This document shows, one piece after another, positions 1-10,532 of a stretch of 64,000 nt of DNA; within the stretch, counting starts at the first letter, position 1, and the number at the start of each line of letters is the position of its first letter. The position numbers and the translations under genes are program-made. The notes under the pieces were generated by a model that saw nothing but the letters and a program-made list of their open reading frames with translations, was not told where the DNA came from and ran no database searches. This DNA comes from Omphalotus guepiniiformis (Eukaryota; Basidiomycota; Agaricomycetes; Agaricales; Omphalotaceae), in assembly GCA_028554645.1 (NCBI GenBank), contig JAQOOI010000021.1, positions 744,001 to 808,000 of the forward strand, read 5' to 3'.

Positions 1-3000
1 GACGTTTCTTAGTCTACCTCGTCGTCAACACGTTCTGCAAAGATCGTTCAAGAGCAGCCAGCTAGTGGAAGATCGCATACGCGCAGTACGCTTCTACTTT
101 GAACACAGATGCAATCTATGTTCTTGAAACTTGAACTCTCACTACGGACTAGAGAATCTATTCCATCCTCATTGCGGAACAAGCGGCTTTTTCGCAAAGC
201 ACTCTTTGGCCGAGGACGAGGACAAACTATAACCGCATTTGCAAGCTGCTGTATCGTTCAACCACACTCTGGCCCGTGCTTTGCCGTATGGGATATTGCC
301 ATGGTTGCCCTTGCTTATGCTGGCGTCCTCAATATACCCCAAGAAACGTGGACCGATGATGGACGGACCGGAGGGTTCTGGTTTTCAGTGCTCGTACCCT
401 CATTTTCACCAGCTTCGATCAACAACCACTCGCCTGCACGCGCATCCTTATTTCCAACAACTCGATCTTGAATCACGGACTGGGAAGCGCACTTGCCAAG
501 GTGCGAGATGACATTCCGCAATCCCCAATTTGACTGGGCCTCCGCACTCAACAATTAAGAGTCGTCAGGGTGCGACAAATATTGCCCCAACCAAAGGATG
601 GATCAATAGAACTCTTAGTGAGCGAACAAGTGTTCTCGCGGTCGGTAGGCCTCAATGACCACCCCAATTGAAACAAACTCATCAAGAGGTGGCATCAGAA
701 TTGGCGGCCTCCAGAGTACCATTTGGTGACCACACGGAAATATTATGCTCACCTTCGGTTGCAGAGTTTAACACTGACAACAAATTTTCCGAGCTTCAAG
801 AAAGAAGGTCTTCTTTCGTCTTTAGCATTACGCTTTTCCTTTCTGCGGCGCTTCAAAAAAGTATGGCTTCCAAAGAAAGAGGTTTATCAATCTTCATGTC
901 TTCCGCCAAGGGCAGTAGTATACCAGTTGCAGGGATCGGATGTCTTGTACGCCGTAGGATCCCGCTAATGGTGAGTTTTCTGTCACATGTCCTTGAAGAA
1001 TCAACTCGCTCACTTGCTGGCTAGAGACCTCAATCGATCTATAGGAAGGCAAGAAAAGAGATGTGAATATATGCGTACCATCTCTCCAAACTATAAGTGA
1101 CCTTGGACCAAAGTAATTGAATCACGAGCACTGACAACTCTACCCCATGGGGTGTAAATCAAGACGTTCCAAGATCTCCTGTCACCGAACAAGGAGACAG
1201 AGAAGGAAGCCGCGATGGCCGAATGAAGGCCCTGTTCAGTCTGAGCGCAGGTGAGCGTTCAATACATCGAATTCCATTCTAAGCGAGACGCCACGTACGG
1301 AGCATCACGCTGATAATATCATTCATATATATCAAGCTTGTACTCGTGAGTTTCCACACAGAACGTTCAGGTTCATCAAGCCCTAAGAAGTCGTTCGCAA
1401 AGCTCCGGTGCAGCCTATGTATATAGCTACCATGGCACCTTTCAACAATCAGAAAGAGTGGAGTGGGTATTGCAATGATGAAACTGTGTACTGTATGTTG
1501 AAAAGTTCAAAGTGCGTTTATATTATACTGGGACATCGATCGAGTTGAAGGTACGTTCATGGAAATCATAGTTGTGGAAGGGCACACCAATTGGAGATTT
1601 GCTCAGATTATAGGACCCCTCTTTTGAAATACATCGTTTGTGTGAAGAAGAAAGGCAATGTCAGGTACGAAAGACTGAGGCTGGGGTAATGGTTCGACAA
1701 GCCATGTAGTCTGGTATCAGTAATTAGGCCTTGAGCTTAGGATGCATAAGACTTGTTGTTTAGATATAGCGGCTCGGAGCTACAAGTATAATCTTATAAT
1801 CTTTCTTAACTACCGGAAAAATCCTATAGTAGGCTGACGAGTATCACCCACTCTATGAAGCCGCTGCTACAATGGTAGATCGCACATCTGGAACGCTGGG
1901 CCTCTCATTGGCCAGTATCGCTCCGTCAACAAATCGGCTGTCCTCTACCGACGGTACCGGCCTCCTCGTCCTATGTAACCGCCGGCAATATGTAATCTAT
2001 TCAGTACCTTTGGAGCATTGCGCCACTCTTCCTCCCACTCCAAAACATTGAACGCGAACGCCCGACTTGGCTTAACGTCCCGTAACTAAGCGCTTAGATA
2101 ACAGAACAGACGAGTGGATGTTAATTACGCTTAACTCAAGGCTCCAAACAGTAGATGGACGGTCATGATAGGCCAGGATAAGCCTTGCAATTGAACACGG
2201 CGATAATTAAGTGCTGATGGATTTTGGGAAATTAAAAAACATGATCATTTGGGACCTCAGCTGGTGTTTTAGTGAGAAGGCGGATGACTTGAATTGTACG
2301 AAAGATACATCACAGGCCTTAATCAGGAGGTCGTTGGTTTTGACAGGTTCGAAAGAGCTGAGGTTTTGAGGGTCTTTGAATGTGCGACAGATACATCACA
2401 GTCCTTCATCAGGATTTCGTTAGGACAAGCATCTTTGACAGTTTCGAAACACGCATAGAGAGATGAGGGAATGTCTTTTAGGGCCTTCGAGTTGATGACG
2501 CCATGCTTTCGAGGTACGCCACTCTATGCGATATAAATGAAATGTCTCCTAGTACTTATCTGGCAAAAACTTTGAGAAAGGATCTCATATCACCTGGGTG
2601 TTCGGAGATCAAGATCAGTTGGAAATGGGGTTCGTACAGGCAAAGGAGATGAGAAAACAGCAACAAAGGGAAAAGAGAATGATATCTTACCGTAACTGAT
2701 ATCTCGCACGACATGAACCTTCTTCAGTCCGGATACTTGGATACATGGTCATTTCCATATTCAACAGCACAATATGAAACATGGCTCTATACCATAGGCG
2801 ACTTAGAATAAACCGTCTCCTTGTACCTGAGGATAGAAAACAATATACCGCTGTAGTCAACCAACGTTTGCGGTCCAATAATAGAATAAGTTAGTTACAA
2901 TTGGTGGCGTAGTTGTCGGGAGATTCGAGGAAAGCTTGTTGTCACGTTCGTATACAATCTCGTTCAACCATCCGACATACAGGTACTGACATTGGTGCAA

Positions 3001-4029
3001 GCCGAAACGCCGTAATACAAGAACCACAACAGACATTCTCTATCACTCCACACAGGAGCAATAAATCCAGAGTCGAGCCTTTTCGATTGTTCTCGCAAGT
3101 ACAAAGCGCCACAGATAAAGTTCGCGAAGATGTGGTTACTGGCAAAAAAGTCATCATTCGTATTCAGTGAATCATACAGGAATCATAGCACCTGTATCCG
3201 ATTTCCGACCAACGGTGGTCGATGACAGTCTATGACAGAGCTATTCCAGGGCTCCAACCATCTTGGATTTCTTGGAAAAGGAGGGTACAAACCCACGTCC
3301 GAGGATTCCACAAATCGGGGGCGAAGATCGTTCGGATGAGTAATATGTTTTATGGTCTTGAAGATAAGATCTCCGTTTATGTTCGTGCGGCTGTAGCAAG
3401 CGGATCAATCGAGGGCCTGTAAGTCTTTTGCGTCAATTCATAATCTTACGGTCTTCAAGGAATATCTTGAGCTTGAACGTTGAACTTGAGCTTGCGGGGT
3501 TAAGGAGCTTCAGCTTCGGCGACAGAGACGGAGAAGAGGCGGTGCACGGCGGTTTCCGGATGACCGAGTTTAGATATTTTTATCTCACGTTCATTTGTCT
3601 TTCTTGCTTTGTCCTCCAATGAGTATCCGACATACTAAAAGGCCTTTAGCTAACTCCCGTCTTCCCATTCTCCGGGACTTTTCACGTATACTCCAATGTT
3701 ATAATCTGTATGTAAGAGATTCAAAAGATGAATACAGTAACTAACGCAATCTGGATCTTCAGTGGCACTTTTTGCAAAGGTTGATCAGAAAACTTTTTTT
3801 TCATGTGGAGGGATGGAGCTCGGCTGAACGATAAATTCGAATATGACAATCGTTCCCGATGTGCACGTTTGTCTGATTTGGATAACTCTCTCCTCGAAAT
3901 CTGTGTCTGTGCCAGTTATGGTAACTTACCGTCTCCAAGGAGGGAGTTCTTTTGGATGATACAGCGCATAACACGGAAGTGATGCGTTTACCCACCCCAA
4001 TCAAGTAACTCGGAACTGCTTGACTAGGT
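1..4029. other. Gene-poor stretch, no recognisable gene
   Basis: I read both strands and found only short open frames that resemble no family I know and that lack a plausible chain of short introns. The longest open runs are around 109-471 and 668-1024 on the plus strand. Their compositions look non-coding or decayed. The only structured element I see is the degenerate tandem repeat at 2291-2449. A decayed gene cannot be excluded. Confidence 0.5.
2291..2449. repeat. Two-copy degenerate direct repeat
   Basis: Two imperfect copies lie at 2291-2354 and 2378-2449. Both begin with a GAAT..GTxCGA run, share AGATACATCACAG, then CTTxATCAGGA, and end in TTTGACAG followed by TTCGAAA. The second copy has about 8 extra bases in its middle. 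No coding frame spans them. This looks like an old local duplication; no function is implied. Confidence 0.6.
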
Positions 4030-4080
4030 TGACGTCACGATCCCCCCTATGTGCAATTTTTTGCTGCATGTATAAAAGCT
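4030..4080 (+). promoter_or_regulatory. CRE + STRE-like + TATA promoter of the HAD phosphatase gene
   Basis: A full palindromic CRE, TGACGTCA, lies at 4030-4037. A C-run ending in CCCCT, which matches the stress response element core, is at 4042-4048. A TATA box, TATAAAA, begins at 4071. The ATG at 4166 is 89 bases past the end of the TATA box. In fungi TGACGTCA is bound by Atf1/Sko1-type bZIP factors under the Hog1 stress kinase. Sites are seen directly; regulation is inferred. Confidence 0.6.
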
Positions 4081-4165
4081 GCTATGCAAAGTGAGTGTTT
4101 CGACAGAACAACCTCACAAACACTACTCCAGCTAATCCTCTCTACAAAGCTCTTCTTACACAAAT

Positions 4166-5324
4166 ATGTCTTCTGCACACACTTTCTTCGCTGATGCCGT
4201 CCTCTTTGACATGGTGTGTGTTCTCTAACGTAGCATCTACCAAATCTAACTCTTTCAGTGTGTTGATAGGATGGTACTTTAACTGACTCTATCTCCGCTG
4301 TCGAGGCAGCCTGGGGAAAGGTCGCCAAAGACATTGGGCAAGATCCCGAATATGTCATTGCAGCCACTCATGGCAAGCGCGCCGTCGATAATCTCGCCCA
4401 GTTCAAACCTCATATTAAGTCTCACGAGATGGACGATGAGGTGACCAAGTTCGAGGAGTCAATTCTGTACTTCGCAGACGCGTACCACAAACACGGGCCT
4501 GGCTCTAGACGCGGATCTGTGTCTTCGAGTCTCAATGACTCGCCACTCGACTCCAGCAACACTACTCCTGCTCTTTCTCCTGATAGCTCAGCCCCGAGTT
4601 CACGTGCTAGTTCCTTTGTCTCTTCCTCTTCTCGGCGTCCCTCTTTCGCCAGCAAGCTCAGTAGCATGTTGAGGATGTCTGCTGTGCCTGAGGCTGAAGT
4701 GATGGACCAGTATCTTAACGAGTTTGAAGATCCTTCTATGGAAGAGGATCATGTCAAGCTCATCGAGGATGAGACCTTGGAGATGGAAAAAATCGCCATT
4801 CATGAACTTGCAGCTTGGCAGCAGGAAGCCGCTTCTATCGATCGTTCCGTCCGCATTCTACCCGGCGTGAAGAAAATGATTAGTTCTCTTCCCGACGGGC
4901 GTTACGCAGTCGCTACTTCCGGTGCTAAAACCTATGGTTCGTTCTTTATTTCCAACCTTTTCAATATGAATTAACGTCTTTGTGTTTCACAGCGTACGGT
5001 TGCATGACACGCGTTGGTATTACCCCTCCTCCAGTCACTATCACCGCCGACGATAAGCGTCTCAAGGCTGGTAAACCGGCGCCTGACCCTTTCCTGCTCG
5101 CTGCAAAATGCCTTGGTTATGAAGCAACCAAGTGTGTTGTGTTTGAAGATTCTCCGAGTGGCATTCGTGCAGGTGTTGCTAGCGGTGCAACAGTTATTGC
5201 TGTCTGCACAAGTCACGAGCGTGCTAAGATCGAGAATTGCGGTGCTCACTACATTGTCGAGAACATGGAACAGGTTAAATGCGATGTTGTCGACGGAAAA
5301 TTGAAATTCAACATTGTGGTATAA
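4166..5324 (+). CDS. HAD-superfamily sugar/glycerol phosphatase (GPP/DOG family)
   Basis: Likely removes phosphate from glycerol-3-phosphate or 2-deoxyglucose-6-phosphate in the cytosol. Three exons: 4166-4213, 4270-4936 and 4993-5324, with two 56-nt GT-AG introns, giving 348 aa. The first intron falls inside the catalytic motif FDMDGTL (residues 14-20, nucleophile Asp15 and acid/base Asp17). Motif II is VATSG, motif III lysine lies in RLKAGKPAPDPF, and motif IV is FEDSPSG, so the catalytic set is complete. Family members are usually about 250 aa. The extra ~100 aa is a Ser-rich, disordered insert in the cap region (about residues 95-195), carrying two RRxS motifs (SRRGS, RRPS) that match protein kinase A sites. 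The start codon follows the TATA box by about 90 bases. Substrate cannot be decided from sequence; the CRE/STRE promoter favours the glycerol branch. Confidence 0.85.
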
Positions 5325-6151
5325 TATGTTCGCGAGCTTTTTCTTATTTTACTTAGTTATCCCTACGAATATGCATGGCCTTAATAGATACTTTTCACTA
5401 TTGTAACTAGTAGTGTAGAAACAAAAAAAACCCCTTTGTACAAGTATGATCATACTTATCCCATTGTAAAATATAATATGTTGTCAAATCACAAAAATTT
5501 AACTGTGCCCTAATTATTGGAATGATTTTGCCTTCATAAATTAACCGATGTAAACCAAAATTGGAAATGATAAATTACGCTTGGACATTACCTTTTCGAC
5601 TGTTACAGTAACTTTATCCTCTTATTTCAGTTCAAACGATAGATAGATTATAGCAGATCATAGATGATTATATGTTACGCTCAAAAAATGTTCAAGTTCA
5701 TATTCACAACATCACCAAAACTTCACAATTAGACTTAAGTTCCTCCTATTTGTAACTCGAATTGCGAGCTGCGAGCATATATAGAGTTCAGAGCAGTCAA
5801 GTCTGGACATTCTTTCTGCATTATAACTCTACCCCACGAATGAGATGAATAAACGATGAAATCATAGAGCAGTGTTTGAGACGACATCTGCCTACTCGAA
5901 AAGAAACATACGATAATTCCATTGTTTATACGCTTGAGAATATCATAACTAGCATTAGACCTTGTCGACACAAAGGTCCCTTGGAAATTTCGCTTAAACA
6001 ACTGCAATGTTGGGTCGTAGAATTCGAAATATGGAAATTCCGAATCCAGGGATTGCAACGACAGAGTCGGAGTGTGGGAAATCCATACATGTCTTTGCGC
6101 TCCCGTCATCATCTTTTGAATTCCCCACCGTAAGAGCCATACTTATTCAAT
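5325..6151. other. AT-rich intergenic region
   Basis: This stretch holds the 3' flank of the phosphatase gene and the promoter side of the sugar transporter. It is AT-rich, especially 5400-5700. A minus-strand open frame at 5735-6112 (125 codons) resembles nothing I recognise and is not called. Confidence 0.5.
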
Positions 6152-8955
6152 ATGGCTCTTCGTAGCCCGGGCTCGCGCAGAAGACTAGTAGGACAGCCTT
6201 TGCTGTTCGCAGTCTCAATATTTGCCAGTCTAGGCGTGTTTTTGGTTCGTTAGTCAATCGTCAGTGTTACGTGTAAAACGTCTAATGCTTTACTTTAGTT
6301 TGGATATGACCAAGGGTGTGTCAATGAATTCGACTTGGTGAAAGATTGTAAAATTGGCACTGATTTTGCATATCAAGTGTCATGTCTGGGATCATAACAG
6401 GTCCTCATTTTATCAAGTTCTTCGAATCGCCGGGACCTATAGAAGTTGGAAGTATGGTTGCGGTTTTGGAAGTTGGTGCTTTTGGTACGAACTTTTGAAC
6501 TAACTTTTGATATGTCTTTCTGGTTATTGAGACTGACCCCGACTGTAGTGACTTCCGTTGCTGCTGGACAAGTAGGCGACATAATTGGTCGAAAAGGCAC
6601 CCTGTTCATTGGTGCACTTGTGTTCACTGTAGGAGGTGCCGTACAGACTTTTACTACGGGATACGCTGTTATGGTCCTTGGAAGGATAATCAGTGGATTT
6701 GGGGTTGGCCTTCTTTCGTGCGTGCTGGCCTCGATTCAATACCCGCGGCGCTTTACGCTGAATGGTTTCTCTATTTTCCTCCAGGACTATTGTACCTATC
6801 TACCAAAGCGAGATTTCACCACCAAATCATGTAAGGCCTGTATATACGGCGGGGGAAGCCTTCGATATTGATTACGATTGTAGAGGGGTGCACTCGCGTG
6901 CGCAGAATTCACGGGCAACATATTTGGTTACGCTGTATCTGTCGTGCGTCTTTGGTTTTCTTCCATGTTCGTGAGCGTTAAGTTAACCATCTGTTTGTTT
7001 AGTGGACGGATTACTTCTGTTCATTCATAGATAACGATCTATCTTGGCGGATACCACTTTTCGTACAATGCGCTATTGGCGCTATCTTGGCCGCTGGATC
7101 GCTAATAATGCCGGAGAGCCCTCGGTGCGTTATATTCTTTACATTGACCTGGTGTACCTCGTTGACGTCTACCCCAGGTGGCTCATTGATACAGACAAAG
7201 ATGATGAGGGTTTGCGTATCCTAGCTGACCTTCATGGAGGCGATTTGGACAATCCCGTAGCGAGAGCGGAGTATAGAGAGATCAAGGACAAGGTCATAAT
7301 GGAGGTGAGCTTGTGCACCAATACTTGGGTGCACCAATACTTGGATGCAAATAGCTTACAGAACTCCGTGCTTTGTAGAGAGAGTCGGGGGAAGGGAGAA
7401 CTTACGCAATGATGTGGAAAAGGTATAAGCAAAGAGTTTTACTGGCGATGTCTTCACAGGCCTTTGCACAATTGGTATGTGTTGTGACCTTTAGCCTTGT
7501 CTAGAATGCACTGATCAATTATGATTTTGTAGAACGGCATAAATGGTACGACGTCTAGTGCAATAAAGTTATGTGCCTTCTTATAACATGCTTACTTGTG
7601 CTGCAGTAATTTCCTACTATGCTCGTAAGTCTGTTTAATGTATATCGCTTAATGAAAATGCGACTGACTCTGTTTTAGCCAAGGTCTTTGAAGGTACTAT
7701 TCTATCCACTATCTTCAATGACACCATTGATGTACCGTGTCCTCAGAGGCTGGCTGGTTAGGCCGTGAAGCAATTCTCATGACCGGCATTAATGCTATTA
7801 TATATATTCTAAGTACTCTGCCTCCGTAAGTCTGCTCTATACCTCGTTACTTGTAGATGCTGAGCATACAATATTAGCTGGTATCTGGTCGATAGATGGG
7901 GACGCAGGCCTATCTTACTTTCCGGAGCTGTCGTGGTTCGTATCAGGTTCTCCCTCTTATCTCCTCATCCCGCAATCTCACTAGAAGTCGTGCTGTCTAT
8001 ATAGATGGGTCTTGCTTTGTGCGCCACAGGATACTTTATGTATCTAGATCGTCCAGAAACACCTAACGCTGTGGTGATTTGTGTTATTATATATAATGCT
8101 GCTTTTGGGTACAGGTACGGTCTCGTTTTTCTCTGTCGCCGTGATGTGTATACTGACTATTACTGTTCTACTTGTAGCTGGGGACCTCTACCGTGGTTAT
8201 ATCCACCCGAGGCACGTCGTTTTGCTGTTCACTGTTATTCACATCTCAGCAATGGAATCGATTTTTATAGATTATGCCTCTCACTGTAAGAGCAAAAGGA
8301 GTATCGTTATCAACAGCGACCAACTGGGCGTTCAACACCCTCGTGGGTGAGGTCACTCCCTACCTGCAACAAGTCATTACATGGAGGTTATATATTATGC
8401 ACGGATTTTTCTGCGCATGTAGTTTCGTGCTAGTATATTTCTGTATGTTTTCTTCTCCGTTCCCCCTGTCATGTCTTTGTTCTACTTTTGGAGGCTCATT
8501 TATCATAAAACAGTATACCCTGAAACAAAAGGCGTCCCGCTGGAAGAGATGGACGCGGTCTTCGGTGAAGGTATGTAAACAAGTTTACTTTTAGTGCATC
8601 ATTCTAAAAATGCATACAACCAGGTGACGGTATCAAATCGTCTATAGCACTCGCCTCGGCATCCGAGCGAACGTCCTTCCTCCCCGGTCCTTCATCCGGA
8701 TCAGTATACCCACCAAACAGTCGGTCGAGTTCGACCGCAGGGGGGTGGCTCGCGCGTTTGTTTAGGAGGAATGGAAGTAGAAGGGACGTTTCGGAAGAGT
8801 ACGAGGTTCTCAATGAACATGATGATGACGATGAAGATGGCTTGACGATGTCAAGATTAGATGAGGGACGGGTGAGTAGACCGATAGTTGACGAAGATGA
8901 GGATGATGTTGGGGAATACGAAGTTGTAGGTAGGAATGCTGGACGTATGCGGTAG
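6152..8955 (+). CDS. MFS sugar transporter (SP family)
   Basis: Plasma-membrane hexose-type transporter of the major facilitator superfamily. My model has 19 exons and 574 aa: 6152-6244, 6299-6315, 6378-6484, 6549-6717, 6785-6830, 6884-6943, 7003-7124, 7178-7304, 7379-7474, 7533-7545, 7607-7624, 7679-7693, 7747-7825, 7878-7935, 8005-8114, 8178-8211, 8271-8442, 8514-8570, 8624-8955. Family signatures occur in order: FGYDQG in helix 1, GDIIGRKG, GRIISGFGVG, the PESPR motif ending the first half, GINVISYY in helix 7, DRWGRR, PWLYPPEIMPLTVRAKG, and PETKG before the cytoplasmic tail. The tail is long and acidic (DDDDEDG near residue 530). Introns are 49-75 nt; one, at 8212-8270, has a GC donor. 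The gene is intact. Substrate (glucose, other hexose or pentose) is not readable from sequence. Confidence 0.92.
8212..8270 (+). other. GC-AG intron in the sugar transporter
   Basis: The conserved run PPE|IMPLTVRAKG is colinear with the family only if the 59 bases between GAG (8209-8211) and ATT (8271) are removed. The donor is GCACGT and the acceptor TATAG. No GT donor nearby keeps the frame. Confidence 0.8.
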
Positions 8956-10532
8956 TGCTAGTAGCCGCTAAGTTAAGTGGGGACGTTTGGAAGGCTCAAG
9001 AACGTTGTACTGTTACTTATATTTCCTTTACTTGGTAGCCTAGATCTACTTATTATTCGTGTTATAATTTATTCTTTCTTCGCATATTTCTGCCTTTTTG
9101 GTCTGGGTCCTCCACATGGATTAGTGCTGATACGTGCTGAGTCGCTCACCATGGTTTCTGTCGGTTGTCCTACCCCTGTTTCATTCATACAGTTGTATTG
9201 CAGGAATTGCTGATTAGATATCGTTATTGCTAAAAAGTCAAATACATACTTCTCGAGTTCTGATTGTTCACTAGGCGGATGCGATTTTGAAATGAGCGAC
9301 ATACGTGGCTTTGCTACCCACAAGTTTAAGAGCATGGCTATCGCTTTCTTTCACTTTCCCTCACGTGTGGTAAAAGGTGGTAAACCAAACTCGGTATCGC
9401 ATAGAGTATACCAGGAGTACACCGGAAGCTATTAAACAACGAGATCGGTAAACAACTACCCAGGAAATTCCGGATGCTTGGAAAGGGAGTGTACTCAACC
9501 CACTCGAAGGAACCCACAAAGGTGAGAAGGATGCCGGCACTTCGTTTTTAAAAAGTTTTAGGCTCTCCGAGTTCAACATAATTATTTAAATTAAATAGAA
9601 AGCAAATCCGAACTTCTGGTAGATCCCGCAACCCAGACCTGACCAGGTTAGTTATTCGACCCTGTGGCACATAATTGCATGCATTATAGAGATTCTTGCG
9701 AGTCCATGCAGTTCCATGGCGACACAAAATCAGACTGCAGGGCCGCCAGAGGCCCGCCAGTCGAACATAGAGAATCAAATGCAGTGAAGAACTTCAAGAA
9801 GTATGTGCTTGAATGTCTAACCTGTAACCTTATGGCGGCGCGGTTTCAGTAAGTGTAGGGAAAGATCTGTTTCACTCGCAATACAATAAATAACGACGCA
9901 ATCACCACGGTTTTGCCGTTAGTGGGATTTGCAGATGGGCCGTTGTGATGGTCGTGAGCAGATGCACGGGCGCCCCCTAGAGATATTTTTGTGTGATGAG
10001 AATTGAAATCATGCGACAAAAGGATTCTCTCCTCTTAAGATAATCCATAGAGCGATGAATGTACCTCTGAGTGAATCAAGAGCAGGCAGAACAAGGCAGA
10101 ACAATACAGTATGATAAGGAGTCTTTTGAATATGGAGTACGCGAACAAAGTCCGGGAAAACGATCTGTCTACAGATCGCGCGTCCCATCAGGTGGAGTGG
10201 GAGCTAGAATAAGTCTAGAGATGATGCGAATAGGCGAACATACGCCTTTTTGGTCAAATCTTCAGCAGATGGATGATAGCCTATGATAGCCCTCTTGATT
10301 TTGATTCAAATGTGGTTGGTATATTAGATAGCCGCAATAGACCGTATCTGTTTTTCTCCCCCTTCTTTTCCTGTAGCAGTAGGGCTACATCCATCCTCCA
10401 ATTCCAAGGCGCCCGACGTGCTGCCCACTTTCGTTTCATCCTACATTCTTTTGTCCAAAAAAACCTATACTCGCCGCAACAATTAGTTGCACACCCAGAC
10501 CTTTGAAGACGTCGACTAGAATTTTTGTGAAA
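8956..10532. other. Intergenic region without a recognised gene
   Basis: I see no family signature on either strand. Short open frames here (for example 9069-9335 minus and 10071-10286 plus) have no recognisable content. The last few hundred bases before 10533 contain CT-rich runs that may belong to the promoter of the SH3 gene. Confidence 0.5.

Noticed and set aside
5735..6112. 125-codon open frame on the minus strand between the phosphatase and the transporter
   Set aside because: No recognisable domain, no neighbouring exon chain, and composition typical of chance frames in AT-rich sequence.
10503..10532. Upstream extension of the SH3 gene
   Set aside because: The added codons begin with TTG, not ATG; the first ATG with a good context is at 10533.
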